Source of the DNA: BOG-933 sp037147415
Lineage (GTDB): Bacteria; Pseudomonadota; Alphaproteobacteria; Azospirillales; Azospirillaceae
NCBI GenBank assembly: GCA_037147415.1
Contig: JBAWVF010000013.1
Span: 1-43,124, forward strand
Direction of reading: 5' to 3'
Length of the DNA: 43,124 bases
Positions within the stretch are counted from its first letter, which is position 1; every line of letters starts with the position of its first letter. Below are positions 1 through 7,962 of the stretch, one piece after another. The position numbers and the translations under genes are program-made. A model generated the notes under the pieces. That model searched no databases and had not been told where the DNA came from. It saw only the letters and a list, made by a program, of their open reading frames with translations.

Positions 1-885
1 CTGGAAAATACTATATCTAGTGGGTGTGTGCGTCAAGCCGATAGGCATGAAATGAGCAAGACCGGAATAGCGGTAATCATTCATGATATCGGCGGGAATG
101 CCGGTCTGCTCTCCATTCAACAAGGCCGCGGTGACGGTGGCGGTGGCTTTGTCGGGCAGGACTTCGGCACAGCGTTCGGCAAAGCGGGCGCGTAACCGCT
201 CCATCGGGAGCACAAGCGACTGCCAAAAGGAAGGGGGCGGACCGTCGATGAGATGCGGTGTCTCCAGCGCATAACCGATCGCGCCGTTGCCGTCAAAGAA
301 GGCCTGCCGTTGAAAATCATAGGCACCCGGTTCAGCCGGCGGCGGCGGTTGATGCAGCATCACCCGCATTTGAACCAGCGCTCCCGGCTCCGGTCGCGAA
401 AATCGTGCCGACAACCGAATGCGGACGTGGTTCGGGGTATCGGCGGGCGCCAGCTTGTCGATCCGAACCTCGGCAAGAGTGAGGCGCACGCCTTCTGCCA
501 TAAACTCGGTGGTGATCACGCGACCCGTGAGCGCGACGATCCCGAGATCGCGTTGAAGCACCGGTGCGGCCACCAGTGCGGTGCGCAGTTGAGCCGCAGA
601 AAAACCGGTTGTGGCAGTCAAGAACACGACAACCGGAAGCCAAACGGTCGGCCGCTCCCGCCCGGTAAAGCCCGCCGCCGCTAGAAAGAGGGTTGCTCCC
701 GGTCCGAGCCAAACAGGCGGCTCGAAGCTTAACGCAAAGTACAGCAGGATGCCGGCCCCGAACCCGACCGGCAGCCACAAGCCCCAGCGCTCCCGCTCGG
801 CAAACAGCCGCTCGGTCAGCGCCTCAAGCCAGCCGGGCTCTTTGAAGCGTTCGTCGAAATTACTGTCGAAACTCTGCTCCACCAT
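1..885 (-). CDS. comEC: ComEC/Rec2 family DNA-uptake channel, N-terminal part (runs off window)
   Basis: An open frame of 295 codons starts at ATG 885 and stays open to base 1, so only the N-terminus is present. It begins with a charged stretch, then two hydrophobic segments (about residues 35-60 and 73-95). A soluble beta-rich stretch typical of the DUF4131/OB-like region follows ('LTGRVITTEF', 'GAYDFQRQAFFDG'). 'ALLNGEQTGIPADIMNDYR' then leads into the channel domain, as in ComEC. The family imports single-stranded DNA across the inner membrane. The expected 'AHLLAISGLH' motif reads 'AHFMPIGLTH' at the very edge, so the last 40-50 bases deviate from the family. It is the last gene of a leftward group with ccrM, about 40 bases downstream of it. 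Confidence 0.8.
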   Translation of the reverse strand, partial: MVEQSFDSNFDERFKEPGWLEALTERLFAERERWGLWLPVGFGAGILLYFALSFEPPVWLGPGATLFLAAAGFTGRERPTVWLPVVVFLTATTGFSAAQLRTALVAAPVLQRDLGIVALTGRVITTEFMAEGVRLTLAEVRIDKLAPADTPNHVRIRLSARFSRPEPGALVQMRVMLHQPPPPAEPGAYDFQRQAFFDGNGAIGYALETPHLIDGPPPSFWQSLVLPMERLRARFAERCAEVLPDKATATVTAALLNGEQTGIPADIMNDYRYSGLAHFMPIGLTHTPTRYSIFQ

Positions 886-923
886 TGGCACAAAATAGCG
901 GGCTTATGGGGAGGCGTCAGCCG

Positions 924-2033
924 TCAGTGCATTTCGGCGCGAATTTTCTCGCGGAGCAGATCAATCGGTTGGACTGCGCCGCCATTTTCATAGTGCCAGA
1001 AGGTCCAACCATTGCAGGCAGGCAAGCCTTGAACCGCCGCGCCGACTTGATGGATCGATCCGCGGTGGTCGCCGAGATGGTTCGACGCAACCAGGGTGCC
1101 ATCGGCGCGCACCTTGGCAATATGGGTGCGTCTTGTATCAAACAAGGTAACTCCCGGTTTAATCAGCCCGCGCTCAACCACCAGCCCGAAGGGAACCCGT
1201 GGAGCCTGCCGCTTTGATTTGGCGTCGAGCAGCGTCGTGTCCAACGGCCCGTTAATATCGGCAATGCGGTTTTCTGCGGCGGTGGCATAGGTTTGTTCGC
1301 GCTCAATCCCGATCCAGGCTCGGCCCAGTCCCTTGGCGACCGCGCCGGTGGTGCCGGTGCCGAAGAAGGGATCGAGCACCAAGTCACCGGCCTTGGTCGA
1401 GGACATTAACACGCGATAAAGCAGCGCCTCCGGCTTTTGGGTCGGGTGAACCTTGACGCCCTTTTCATCCTTTAGTCGCTCCGATCCGGTGCAAACCGGC
1501 AGGAACCAATCACTGCGCATCTGAAGGTCTTCGTTAAGCGCCTTCATCGCGTCATAGTTGAAATGATAGCGTGCGTCCTTGTTTTTAGAAGCCCAGATCA
1601 GGGTTTCATGAGCATTGGTAAAGCGGGTGCCCCGAAAGTTCGGCATCGGATTGCTTTTGCGCCACACGATATCGTTCAGAACCCAATAGCCCAAGTCTTG
1701 AAGAATTGTGCCGATCCGAAAGATATTGTGGTAGCTGCCGATAACCCACAAAGTCCCGGTGTCTTTCAGAACATGACGAACCGAGGTCAACCACGCCCGG
1801 GTAAACCGGTCATATTCGGCAAAGTCGGTGAATTTGTCCCATTCCTCATCCACACCGTCAACTTTGGTGTGGTTCGGTCGCATCAGGTCACCGGACAACT
1901 GCAAATTATAGGGCGGGTCGGCAAACACCATGTCGACGATGCCGGCCGGCAAACGGTTCATGATGTCGACGCAGTCGCCGACCATGACACGGTCGGGCAG
2001 AACCTGGGGGGAGGCGGCGGGGATGCGTTTCAT
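924..2033 (-). CDS. ccrM: CcrM-type DNA adenine methyltransferase (GANTC)
   Basis: This 369-aa protein is a beta-class N6-adenine methyltransferase. The catalytic DPPY motif ('FADPPYNLQL', about residue 40) precedes the AdoMet-binding motif 'DPFFGTGTTG' (about residue 223). The C-terminal 100 residues match the RAMA-type extension of CcrM ('GVTLFDTRRTHIAKVRADG', 'CNGWTFWHYE'). CcrM methylates the adenine in GANTC and, in Caulobacter and relatives, couples DNA methylation state to the cell cycle. Length and domain order fit the family. It lies downstream of rnhB on the same strand, a common alphaproteobacterial pairing, but the 145-base gap carries its own promoter candidate. Function is established for the family; cell-cycle use in this organism is inferred. 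Confidence 0.95.
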   Translation of the reverse strand: MKRIPAASPQVLPDRVMVGDCVDIMNRLPAGIVDMVFADPPYNLQLSGDLMRPNHTKVDGVDEEWDKFTDFAEYDRFTRAWLTSVRHVLKDTGTLWVIGSYHNIFRIGTILQDLGYWVLNDIVWRKSNPMPNFRGTRFTNAHETLIWASKNKDARYHFNYDAMKALNEDLQMRSDWFLPVCTGSERLKDEKGVKVHPTQKPEALLYRVLMSSTKAGDLVLDPFFGTGTTGAVAKGLGRAWIGIEREQTYATAAENRIADINGPLDTTLLDAKSKRQAPRVPFGLVVERGLIKPGVTLFDTRRTHIAKVRADGTLVASNHLGDHRGSIHQVGAAVQGLPACNGWTFWHYENGGAVQPIDLLREKIRAEMH

Positions 2034-2086
2034 GGCGATGACCGATCAAGCTAGCGGGGGCTGAAATCTGCTCGTAGCATAGCCCC

Positions 2087-2140
2087 GATTCGCCAATCGG
2101 TTACAGCATAAAGTTCAGAGATAGGTTAAGGAAGGCTTAT
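2087..2140 (-). promoter_or_regulatory. Candidate ccrM promoter with CtrA-like box and leader GANTC
   Basis: Reading the minus strand, TTCCTT (2133-2128) and TATGCT (2110-2105) are separated by 17 bases, predicting a start near 2098 and a leader of about 65 bases. A box of the form ATAA-N7-TTAA (2140-2126; plus strand TTAA-N7-TTAT) overlaps the -35, one base from the CtrA consensus TTAA-N7-TTAA. A single GANTC site (2091-2087) lies at about +8 to +12 of the predicted transcript. Caulobacter ccrM is known to combine CtrA activation with leader GANTC sites. That the same applies here is inference. Confidence 0.5.
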
Positions 2141-2178
2141 TGTGCGGCACAAAAGTCACAAATCGGTATGTAGTAAAA

Positions 2179-2823
2179 TCAAGCACTTATGCGAATTTGC
2201 TCACGTACCGGTGCAAAAGACGTTCGATGATGGGGGGTGGCGCCCAGAGTGCGGAGCGCGGCCATGTGCTCGGCCGTGCCATAACCGGCGTTGTGCGCCC
2301 AGCCATAGCCCGGGAACAAGGCGTCCAGCCGGATCATTTCGCGATCACGGGCGACTTTTGCGATGATCGAGGCTGCGGCGATCGATTGGCTTGCCCGGTC
2401 CCCGCCGATCACGCCGACGGCCGGGCAGGGCAGCGGGCGAGGCAGCTGACGGCCGTCGATCAGGAGATAATCGGGGCGAACCGGGAGTGCGTCGACCGCA
2501 CGGCGCATGGCAAGCAAGGTGGCTTGAAGGATGTTGATCGCGTCGATTTCCTGCACCGATGCTTCGCCGAACGCAAAGGCAATGACTCCGGCGCGGATTT
2601 CCGGTTCCAGCCGCTCCCGCACGCTCCGGCTTAATTGTTTGCTATCTTTGATCAGCCGGGCGAGGGCAGGCGGCAGGCCCGTGCGGGGCAGAATAACGGC
2701 GGCCGCCAGGACGGGACCGGCCAGCGGTCCACGCCCGACCTCGTCAACGCCGCCGACCCTGCGGCCAAGCGCCAAGCCGGCTTCGTGCTCAAGGTGAAGA
2801 TCGGGCGGTGAGGTGCTGCGCAT
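2179..2823 (-). CDS. rnhB: Ribonuclease HII
   Basis: This 214-aa protein has the RNase HII signature 'GGVDEVGRGPLAGPV' near residue 24, which supplies the first Asp-Glu pair of the metal site. Further conserved blocks are 'LLIDGRQLPR' (third acidic residue), 'GDRASQSIAAASIIAKVARD' and 'YGWAHNAGYGT' near the C-terminus. The enzyme cleaves the RNA strand of RNA-DNA hybrids and single ribonucleotides in DNA. Length matches the family. It sits 39 bases downstream of the TRAP binding-protein gene on the same strand and upstream of ccrM. The start at ATG 2823 is the only one leaving a normal short N-terminus. Confidence 0.95.
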   Translation of the reverse strand: MRSTSPPDLHLEHEAGLALGRRVGGVDEVGRGPLAGPVLAAAVILPRTGLPPALARLIKDSKQLSRSVRERLEPEIRAGVIAFAFGEASVQEIDAINILQATLLAMRRAVDALPVRPDYLLIDGRQLPRPLPCPAVGVIGGDRASQSIAAASIIAKVARDREMIRLDALFPGYGWAHNAGYGTAEHMAALRTLGATPHHRTSFAPVREQIRISA

Positions 2824-2862
2824 ACAGTATGATAAGGCAAGGTCCGATCTTTGACACTGTAA

Positions 2863-3834
2863 TCAGTTCCGGAAATTCCGAATGCGCTCGATGTTGGCGG
2901 CGCCGAACCGCCGGGCGCAGTCGGCAAAGACCGGGGCGACGGCTTGTTCGAACGGGGCCCGGTCGACGGTCAAAATTTGCATGCCGGCATCGCGGAGCTG
3001 GGACAGGGCGAGTTGTTCGGTGCGATCGATCTCGGAGCGCATGACGGCGGCGGCGCGCCGGGCCGCATCGCGGAAGATGGTGCGGTCGCTCTCGTCGAGC
3101 GCGTTCCAGCGGGCGGGAGACATGATCACCAGAGCCGGCGAATAGACGTGGCCGGTCAGGGACAAATATTTCTGAACTTTGGCGAGATCGGCCTTAACCA
3201 CGGTCGGGGTCGGATTTTCCTGTCCGTCGATCGTGTGCTGGCGCAGGGCCTCGAAGATATCACTGAATTGCATCGGAGTCGGGCGCGCCCCCAGGGTGGC
3301 GAAGGTCAGAACATGCAGCGGGTTTTGCATGGTGCGAACCCGCAGGCCCTGAAGGTCTTGCGGACCCTGGACCGGCCGCACATTGTTGGTCAGGTGACGG
3401 AAACCGTTTTCGCCCCAGGCCAGGGCGATCAGGTCGTGTTTGGGAAACAGGGCGAGCAATTCTTGCCCGATCGGGCCGTCAAGCACGGCCCGGGCATGAT
3501 TGTAGTCATGGAACAGGAACGGAATATCGGTAATCAAGGTCTCGGGAACGAAAATGTCGACCGGTCCGGTGGAGACGATCATCAAGTCGATCTCGCCATC
3601 CTGCGCGCCTTCCAACAATTCGCGCTCTTGGGCAAGCGTACCGTCGGGATAAAGTTGAACCGCATAGCGTCCCGCAGTTTTTCGGGCGATTTCTTCGGCA
3701 AATGCCGTGGCTGCGACCCCGTAATGAGAAGAGGCCGCCAAAGTAAACCCCATTTTAAGCATTGTCTCGGCGGTAGCGCCATAACAATACGTGCATAATA
3801 TGACCGACAGCAACGCTATTAATATCTTGTTCAT
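2863..3834 (-). CDS. TRAP transporter periplasmic solute-binding protein (DctP family), orphan
   Basis: This 323-aa protein has a Sec signal peptide (about residues 1-22, 'ILIALLSVILCTYCYGATA'). The mature part reads as a DctP/TRAP binding protein: 'AVQLYPDGTLAQERELLEGAQDGEID', 'PFLFHDYNHARAVLDG', 'LRVRTMQNPLHVLTFATLGARPTPMQFSDIFEALRQHTIDGQENP'. The family binds organic acids such as C4-dicarboxylates and delivers them to DctQM permeases. The Arg in 'GLRVRTMQ' is the position that usually holds the ligand carboxylate. No dctQ or dctM gene is in the window. It is divergently transcribed from a periplasm-facing sensor kinase (start 4020), so it could feed a distant permease or act as a ligand-presenting partner of that kinase. 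The substrate cannot be read from sequence. Confidence 0.9.
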   Translation of the reverse strand: MNKILIALLSVILCTYCYGATAETMLKMGFTLAASSHYGVAATAFAEEIARKTAGRYAVQLYPDGTLAQERELLEGAQDGEIDLMIVSTGPVDIFVPETLITDIPFLFHDYNHARAVLDGPIGQELLALFPKHDLIALAWGENGFRHLTNNVRPVQGPQDLQGLRVRTMQNPLHVLTFATLGARPTPMQFSDIFEALRQHTIDGQENPTPTVVKADLAKVQKYLSLTGHVYSPALVIMSPARWNALDESDRTIFRDAARRAAAVMRSEIDRTEQLALSQLRDAGMQILTVDRAPFEQAVAPVFADCARRFGAANIERIRNFRN

Positions 3835-3909
3835 TGCCTCAATCGTCCTCGGCTAGCTGCTGCATCTTGCCACCCGTATGAGCACTCGAAATGTGTCGCA
3901 TGGGAAAAG

Positions 3910-3939
3910 CTGACAATCCATCACTGAATACGATATTAT
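3910..3939 (+). promoter_or_regulatory. Sigma-70-type promoter of the sensor kinase gene
   Basis: CTGACA (3910-3915) and TATTAT (3934-3939) are separated by 18 bases. Each hexamer differs from consensus at one position. The predicted transcription start near 3946 lies downstream of the upstream-most in-frame ATG (3891) and about 75 bases ahead of GTG 4020, which decides the start of the kinase gene. Confidence 0.55.
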
Positions 3940-4019
3940 CCCGATACGGCCCTTGTATCAATATTTTTGGTTGGAATGTTCGGGCATCCGTCTGTTCCGC
4001 GTATCCGGGAGATTATATC

Positions 4020-6317
4020 GTGCATTTCCGGTCGGGTGTGGCGATTCGCCTGTGGGCGAGCTTGTCGACCCTGGCAGCCTTGGCCGTTTCGGCCAGCCTG
4101 ATTGGTTTTTTTGCCGTTGATCGCGGCAATGAAGCGTTTCGGCTGACCGTGACCGAGGACTTGCCGGATATGGTTTCGACCTTGCAGTTGGCTCAGGAAG
4201 CGGCGTCTTTGACGGCAAGCGCTCCGGCATTGTTGTTGGCGACGTCGCAACCGCTGCGGCGCGATGCCATGGCCCGCATCAATGATCGGGTTGCCGGGCT
4301 GAATGCGCTGGCCGCCCAACTGCCGGCGAACGATGTGACCTCGGACACCATCACCTATGTGGTTCAACAGGAAAAGTCGCTGGTCGAAAATCTGAAGGCC
4401 CTGGACCGGCAGGTTAGTGAGCGTATCGATCTCGATAAGACTATTGCGGAGGCGACGACCCGTCTGGGCGGTTTGGAACTGGCCATCGAGCGGGCGGTTA
4501 TGGCCGAGCCCGCCGGTGTTGCCGTTCGCGAGTGGCAGGTAACCACTCAGAGCGTCATGCTGTTGATGGCGCTGGCGGCTTCCATCGCGACGCCCGCAGA
4601 GTTGACGTCGATTCAATACAGGATTGATGGCTTGGTCGAAGTCGCCGGGCGGCTGATGGCGGAGCTTCCGGCGGATAGCGCCGCTCGGCTCAAGCCGCTT
4701 CAGCAGAAATTTGAGCTTGAGGCTGTCGGTGACGTCGGTATTCCCGCACTGCGCGCGTTGCGTCTCGCCGCCGTGCGTCAAATCAAATCACTCATGAATC
4801 GCAACAAGGTACTGTCCGATGAGATGGTGGCCTTGGTCGGCAGTGTTTCCAGCAGTCTGGAAGGCAGAGCTTTGCGGCGTAGTGCCGAGATTGGCCGCAC
4901 CGGAGATCATCTGTCGGCGGTCCTGTTGATTATTGCCGTGATTTGCGTCAGTGGCGCTTTGGTTGTTATTTTTTATATCAACAGCCATGTCGTTCGTCGG
5001 CTGCGTGATCTGGTTGTCTGTATGCAAGGGGTTGTTAAGGGCAGTCAGGGTCTTATGATTCCGGTTCATTCTAATGATGAAATCGGCCAGCTGGGATTGG
5101 CGTTCGAACATTTTGTGAATACGATCGGTACCCGCGAATCGGCACTTCAGGATTCCGAGCGACGCTTGGCCGACATTATTAATTTGTTGCCCGACGCCAC
5201 CATGGTTATCGATAGCGAGGGACGGGTGCAGTTTTGGAACCGGGCGATGGAGGCGATGACCGGCGTGGCTGCCGCCGATATGCTCGGCAAGGGCGATTAT
5301 GAGTATGCGTTGCCGTTCTACGGTGCGCGCCGGCCGATTCTGATCGACATGGTCCTGCGGTCGGATGCCTTTATTCCCGGTGCTTATTCTCAGTTCGAGT
5401 GTCGCGGCGACACGATTTGGGCGGAAACCACGATAACGGCGGATCAGGGCCGACCGGTTTTCCTTCGGGGTTCGGCGTCGGTGTTGCGCGACAGCGAAGG
5501 CAAGGCGGTCGGTGCCATCGAGACCATTTTCGATATCACCGAGCGCTGTGAGATGATGGCCGATTTGCTCAAGTCCAAGGATGCCGCCGAGCAGGCCAAT
5601 CAAGCCAAGTCCTTGTTTCTGGCGACCATGAGCCACGAATTGAGAACACCGCTCAACTCGATCATCGGTTTCACCGATTTTGTTAAAACGGAAAGCTTCG
5701 GGCCGGTCGGTGATCCCCAGTATCTTGAGCATGCTGATTATGCCGGGCAAAGTGCTCATCATTTATTGGACATGATCAACGGCATGCTCGATCTCTCAAA
5801 AATCGAAGCCGGAATGATGAAACTGGAACGGGCGCGGGTCGAGGTTGCGCCGCTTCTTCGTCGCAGCGTGCGCATGGTCCATGATCTGGCCTTGCATGCC
5901 GGCGTTACCATCAAGGTGGCGGTGCCGTCGAATGTGCCCGATCTTTGGGTAGACGAGCGGGCGGCGCGGCAGATACTGGTCAACCTGTTGGGGAATGCCA
6001 TCAAGTTTAACGTCGATGGCGGGAGTATTCTGGTGACTGCGTTGGAGGCGGGCCATTTTATCGATATGGTGGTCGCCGACACCGGTGCCGGTATTGCCTC
6101 CGATGATATTCCGCGAGTATTGAAGCCGTTTGAACAAATTGACAATCGCTACAGTCGCGCCGGCGGCGGCACCGGTTTGGGCCTGTCGATCGTCGAGCGT
6201 TTGGTTAATCTTCATGGCGGGACAGTCGATATTGCCAGCGAAGTCGGCAGAGGCACCGCTGTTACGGTTCGTTTTCCTTCCATGTCCGGGTGTGACACCG
6301 ACGTTATCGGCGGATAA
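4020..6317 (+). CDS. Membrane sensor histidine kinase (periplasmic helical sensor-HAMP-PAS-HisKA-HATPase)
   Basis: From GTG 4020 the protein has 765 aa. TM1 is at about 10-32 ('LAALAVSASLIGFFAV'). A mostly helical periplasmic region of about 265 residues follows, then TM2 at about 299-321 and HAMP at about 322-372. A PAS domain is at about 380-505 ('DIINLLPDATMVIDSEGRVQFWN'). The HisKA box 'MSHELRTPLNSIIGF' has its phosphoacceptor His near 539. HATPase boxes are 'NLLGNAIKF', 'DTGAGI' and 'GTGLGLSI'. There is no receiver domain and no response regulator next door, so it is a classical orphan kinase. GTG 4020 is preferred over ATG 3891: it has GGGAG about 8 bases upstream, the predicted transcript starts near 3946, and it gives a normal cytoplasmic leader before TM1. 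Divergent from the dctP-like gene. Confidence 0.88.
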   Translation: MHFRSGVAIRLWASLSTLAALAVSASLIGFFAVDRGNEAFRLTVTEDLPDMVSTLQLAQEAASLTASAPALLLATSQPLRRDAMARINDRVAGLNALAAQLPANDVTSDTITYVVQQEKSLVENLKALDRQVSERIDLDKTIAEATTRLGGLELAIERAVMAEPAGVAVREWQVTTQSVMLLMALAASIATPAELTSIQYRIDGLVEVAGRLMAELPADSAARLKPLQQKFELEAVGDVGIPALRALRLAAVRQIKSLMNRNKVLSDEMVALVGSVSSSLEGRALRRSAEIGRTGDHLSAVLLIIAVICVSGALVVIFYINSHVVRRLRDLVVCMQGVVKGSQGLMIPVHSNDEIGQLGLAFEHFVNTIGTRESALQDSERRLADIINLLPDATMVIDSEGRVQFWNRAMEAMTGVAAADMLGKGDYEYALPFYGARRPILIDMVLRSDAFIPGAYSQFECRGDTIWAETTITADQGRPVFLRGSASVLRDSEGKAVGAIETIFDITERCEMMADLLKSKDAAEQANQAKSLFLATMSHELRTPLNSIIGFTDFVKTESFGPVGDPQYLEHADYAGQSAHHLLDMINGMLDLSKIEAGMMKLERARVEVAPLLRRSVRMVHDLALHAGVTIKVAVPSNVPDLWVDERAARQILVNLLGNAIKFNVDGGSILVTALEAGHFIDMVVADTGAGIASDDIPRVLKPFEQIDNRYSRAGGGTGLGLSIVERLVNLHGGTVDIASEVGRGTAVTVRFPSMSGCDTDVIGG

Positions 6318-6321
6318 ATGA

Positions 6322-6395
6322 CCCGTCACTCCCGCTTTTGCGGGAGTGACGGGGTAGAGTGCGGGAGTGACGGGGTAGAGTGCGGGAGTGATGTG
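6322..6395. repeat. Perfect 14-bp hairpin followed by tandem 21-bp half-palindromes
   Basis: CCCGTCACTCCCGC (6322-6335), a TTTT loop and its exact complement (6340-6353) form a 14-bp hairpin right after the kinase stop. The right arm plus seven bases then repeats with a 21-base period (6340-6360, 6361-6381, partial from 6382). There is no T-tract after the stem, so a REP-like role or mRNA 3'-end protection is as likely as termination. The arm resembles the array at 43002-43116. Confidence 0.85.
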
Positions 6396-6420
6396 TTCGG
6401 TCCGGTTCCGCAGGCGGCAA

Positions 6421-6834
6421 TCAGTGCCCGTCGCAGAACATCGTGCAAACTCTTTGTGAGGTAACCGTGCCGCCGCAGTTACTATAGCAAGTTCTATAAT
6501 TACCATTGCACTTTGATTCGCAATTCGAACTGCTCGGGCAGTGTCCGGTGTATTCAAAGTCGGAAACAGACTTATCTATTTTCTTATTTTTCTTTTTGCG
6601 TTCGTGAACATAATCATGATATTGTCTTTCAGCATCTTGATGTGCTTGCGCCCGACAATTATCGTCTTTCAATGAGCAGTTTTGTTCACACATTTGGCTG
6701 ATTTGCTGGCATTGATTGGTGCACATCCGTCCTTCCGCCGACCGCGGTGGCGCATAGGAATAGACCGTGTCGTAAATCGGGCCGCACCCGGCGGCAAACA
6801 GGCAAAGAGCCAGAATCAGAAAGCGCTTGTGCAT
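6421..6834 (-). CDS. Cysteine-patterned outer-membrane/periplasmic lipoprotein, unknown function
   Basis: This 137-aa protein starts with a lipoprotein signal peptide; the lipobox 'LFAAGC' puts the lipidated Cys at residue 17. The mature part holds 12 more cysteines. Two clusters share the exact spacing C-x3-C-x6-C-x3-C ('CTNQCQQISQMCEQNC' and 'CESKCNGNYRTCYSNC'), and a last C-x3-C ('CTMFC') sits five residues from the end. Between them is a charged linker ('HERKKKNKKIDKS'). Paired C-x3-C motifs usually form disulfide-clamped helical hairpins, which is plausible for an oxidising periplasm. I do not recognise the family. GC content is lower than its neighbours. No partner gene is evident. Confidence 0.75.
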   Translation of the reverse strand: MHKRFLILALCLFAAGCGPIYDTVYSYAPPRSAEGRMCTNQCQQISQMCEQNCSLKDDNCRAQAHQDAERQYHDYVHERKKKNKKIDKSVSDFEYTGHCPSSSNCESKCNGNYRTCYSNCGGTVTSQRVCTMFCDGH

Positions 6835-6936
6835 TTCAACCTCGTAAGCGTTAGCTCATAAACGATAGCAACTTTCATGATAGCTGATTTTTTGCCGATG
6901 TGAAGAGTGTCGGTGTTAAATCTGACAGGGGGAACC

Positions 6937-7158
6937 ATGATCGGAAACGACGGGCAGCCGATAACCAGGGACATGATCAGGGCGGCGGTAGCGGTCTATA
7001 ATACGGAGTCCCGCGGTTCAAAGGCGTTTGCCGGAATTCCGCGCGCCTTGGTCACGATTCTTGATAATCTGGCGCCGGGCAAAACCGGTTATGTAAAGGG
7101 TCTGGATGGTCAGCTTCAGCTCTGCCGACGCAAGGATAAGACCGTTACGGCAAGTTAA
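6937..7158 (+). CDS. Small protein of unknown function (73 aa)
   Basis: ATG 6937 is preceded by AGGGGG five bases upstream and is a better start than the in-frame GTG 6907, which lacks a ribosome site. The protein ('MIGNDGQPITRDMIRAAV...') has no signal peptide or membrane segment. It looks like a small helical protein followed by a short basic C-terminus ('LCRRKDKTVTAS'). I do not recognise it. It stands alone on the plus strand. Its stop overlaps by 4 bases the stop of the convergent protease gene. Confidence 0.6.
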   Translation: MIGNDGQPITRDMIRAAVAVYNTESRGSKAFAGIPRALVTILDNLAPGKTGYVKGLDGQLQLCRRKDKTVTAS

Positions 7159-7856
7159 TCGGTTGCTCCTGCGGCAGCCGGATTGCGGTATTTCTTCAGA
7201 AACGCCGCAATGTCCAGGGCCGGAGTGAAGCGGGTTACGTCGATAAAGGGGCTATTCGGCCGGACTCGTCCGGAGATTTCGACAGTCAGGATGCCGGACA
7301 GGCATCCGGTATCGGTGTCGAATACGCCGCCGCCGGAGCTGCCGTGGTGATAGCCGGTGCTGAGCGTGGTTGCGGGCTCGTCGGGGCCGGGCGGGGGCTT
7401 GTCCGGACCGGCGATGGTGGTTGAGCGGGTGACCTGCCCGATCGAAGCCACCGTCATCGGCTTGCCGATTGCGGGATTCCGTGCGCAGACCGGCACCTTC
7501 AGGCTTCGGCTTTTCAGCGGCAGGGCGGCGCGCTCGATTTTGATCAACGCCAAATCCGCGCCGCTGTCCCGATCGATAAAAGCTAAGGTGCCGCTGACCC
7601 GGCGACCTTCAACCAGCACGGTCACTTTCGGATCGGCCGGATTGACTTTGACGACATGGGCCGCGGTCAGCACCAAACCGTCACCGAGCAATACGCCGGA
7701 GCCTTGAGAAAAAAGCTTGCCATCGCCGACCGGCTTTTCCACCCGGACTCCGAGTTCAGCCGGCTCGGGCTGTGCCGCCGCGGCGGATTTCGCAAGCGCC
7801 GGCCCGGCGGCGATCAACAACAGAACCACAGCGCGGATCACGGGTGACAGGGTCAT
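7155..7856 (-). CDS. Secreted trypsin-like serine protease (S1 family)
   Basis: ATG 7856 has AAAGGA about 6 bases upstream and starts a typical signal peptide ('AVVLLLIAAGPALA'). The longer frame from 7913 adds 19 unlikely residues. The 233-aa protein carries a complete catalytic triad: His67 in 'LTAAHVV', Asp101 in 'GADLALIKI' and Ser174 in 'HGSSGGGVFD'. It has the chymotrypsin-fold glycine pattern but no PDZ domain, so it is a short trypsin-like enzyme rather than DegP. It probably acts in the periplasm or outside the cell. The substrate is unknown. It stands alone, divergent from rnpB. Confidence 0.85.
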   Translation of the reverse strand: MTLSPVIRAVVLLLIAAGPALAKSAAAAQPEPAELGVRVEKPVGDGKLFSQGSGVLLGDGLVLTAAHVVKVNPADPKVTVLVEGRRVSGTLAFIDRDSGADLALIKIERAALPLKSRSLKVPVCARNPAIGKPMTVASIGQVTRSTTIAGPDKPPPGPDEPATTLSTGYHHGSSGGGVFDTDTGCLSGILTVEISGRVRPNSPFIDVTRFTPALDIAAFLKKYRNPAAAGATD

Positions 7857-7927
7857 CGGATGTCCTTTCGCCGATCTTCCAATTTTGTATATCGGTTTTC
7901 TAAAGCAAAGCAATCGGGTGGTAGCAC

Positions 7928-7956
7928 TTGCGTTTCTGCGGACGACTGCCTAGGGT
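7928..7956 (+). promoter_or_regulatory. Promoter of rnpB
   Basis: TTGCGT (7928-7933), a 17-base spacer and TAGGGT (7951-7956) lie so that the expected start (7 bases after the -10) falls at 7963. That is exactly the first base of the P1 helix of RNase P RNA. The -10 is a weak match, but the positional agreement supports it. Confidence 0.6.
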
Positions 7957-7962
7957 TAGCGG

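Noticed and set aside
4788..5762. 324-codon minus-strand frame opposite the sensor kinase
   Set aside because: Low-complexity antisense translation without motifs; the kinase domains are clear on the plus strand.
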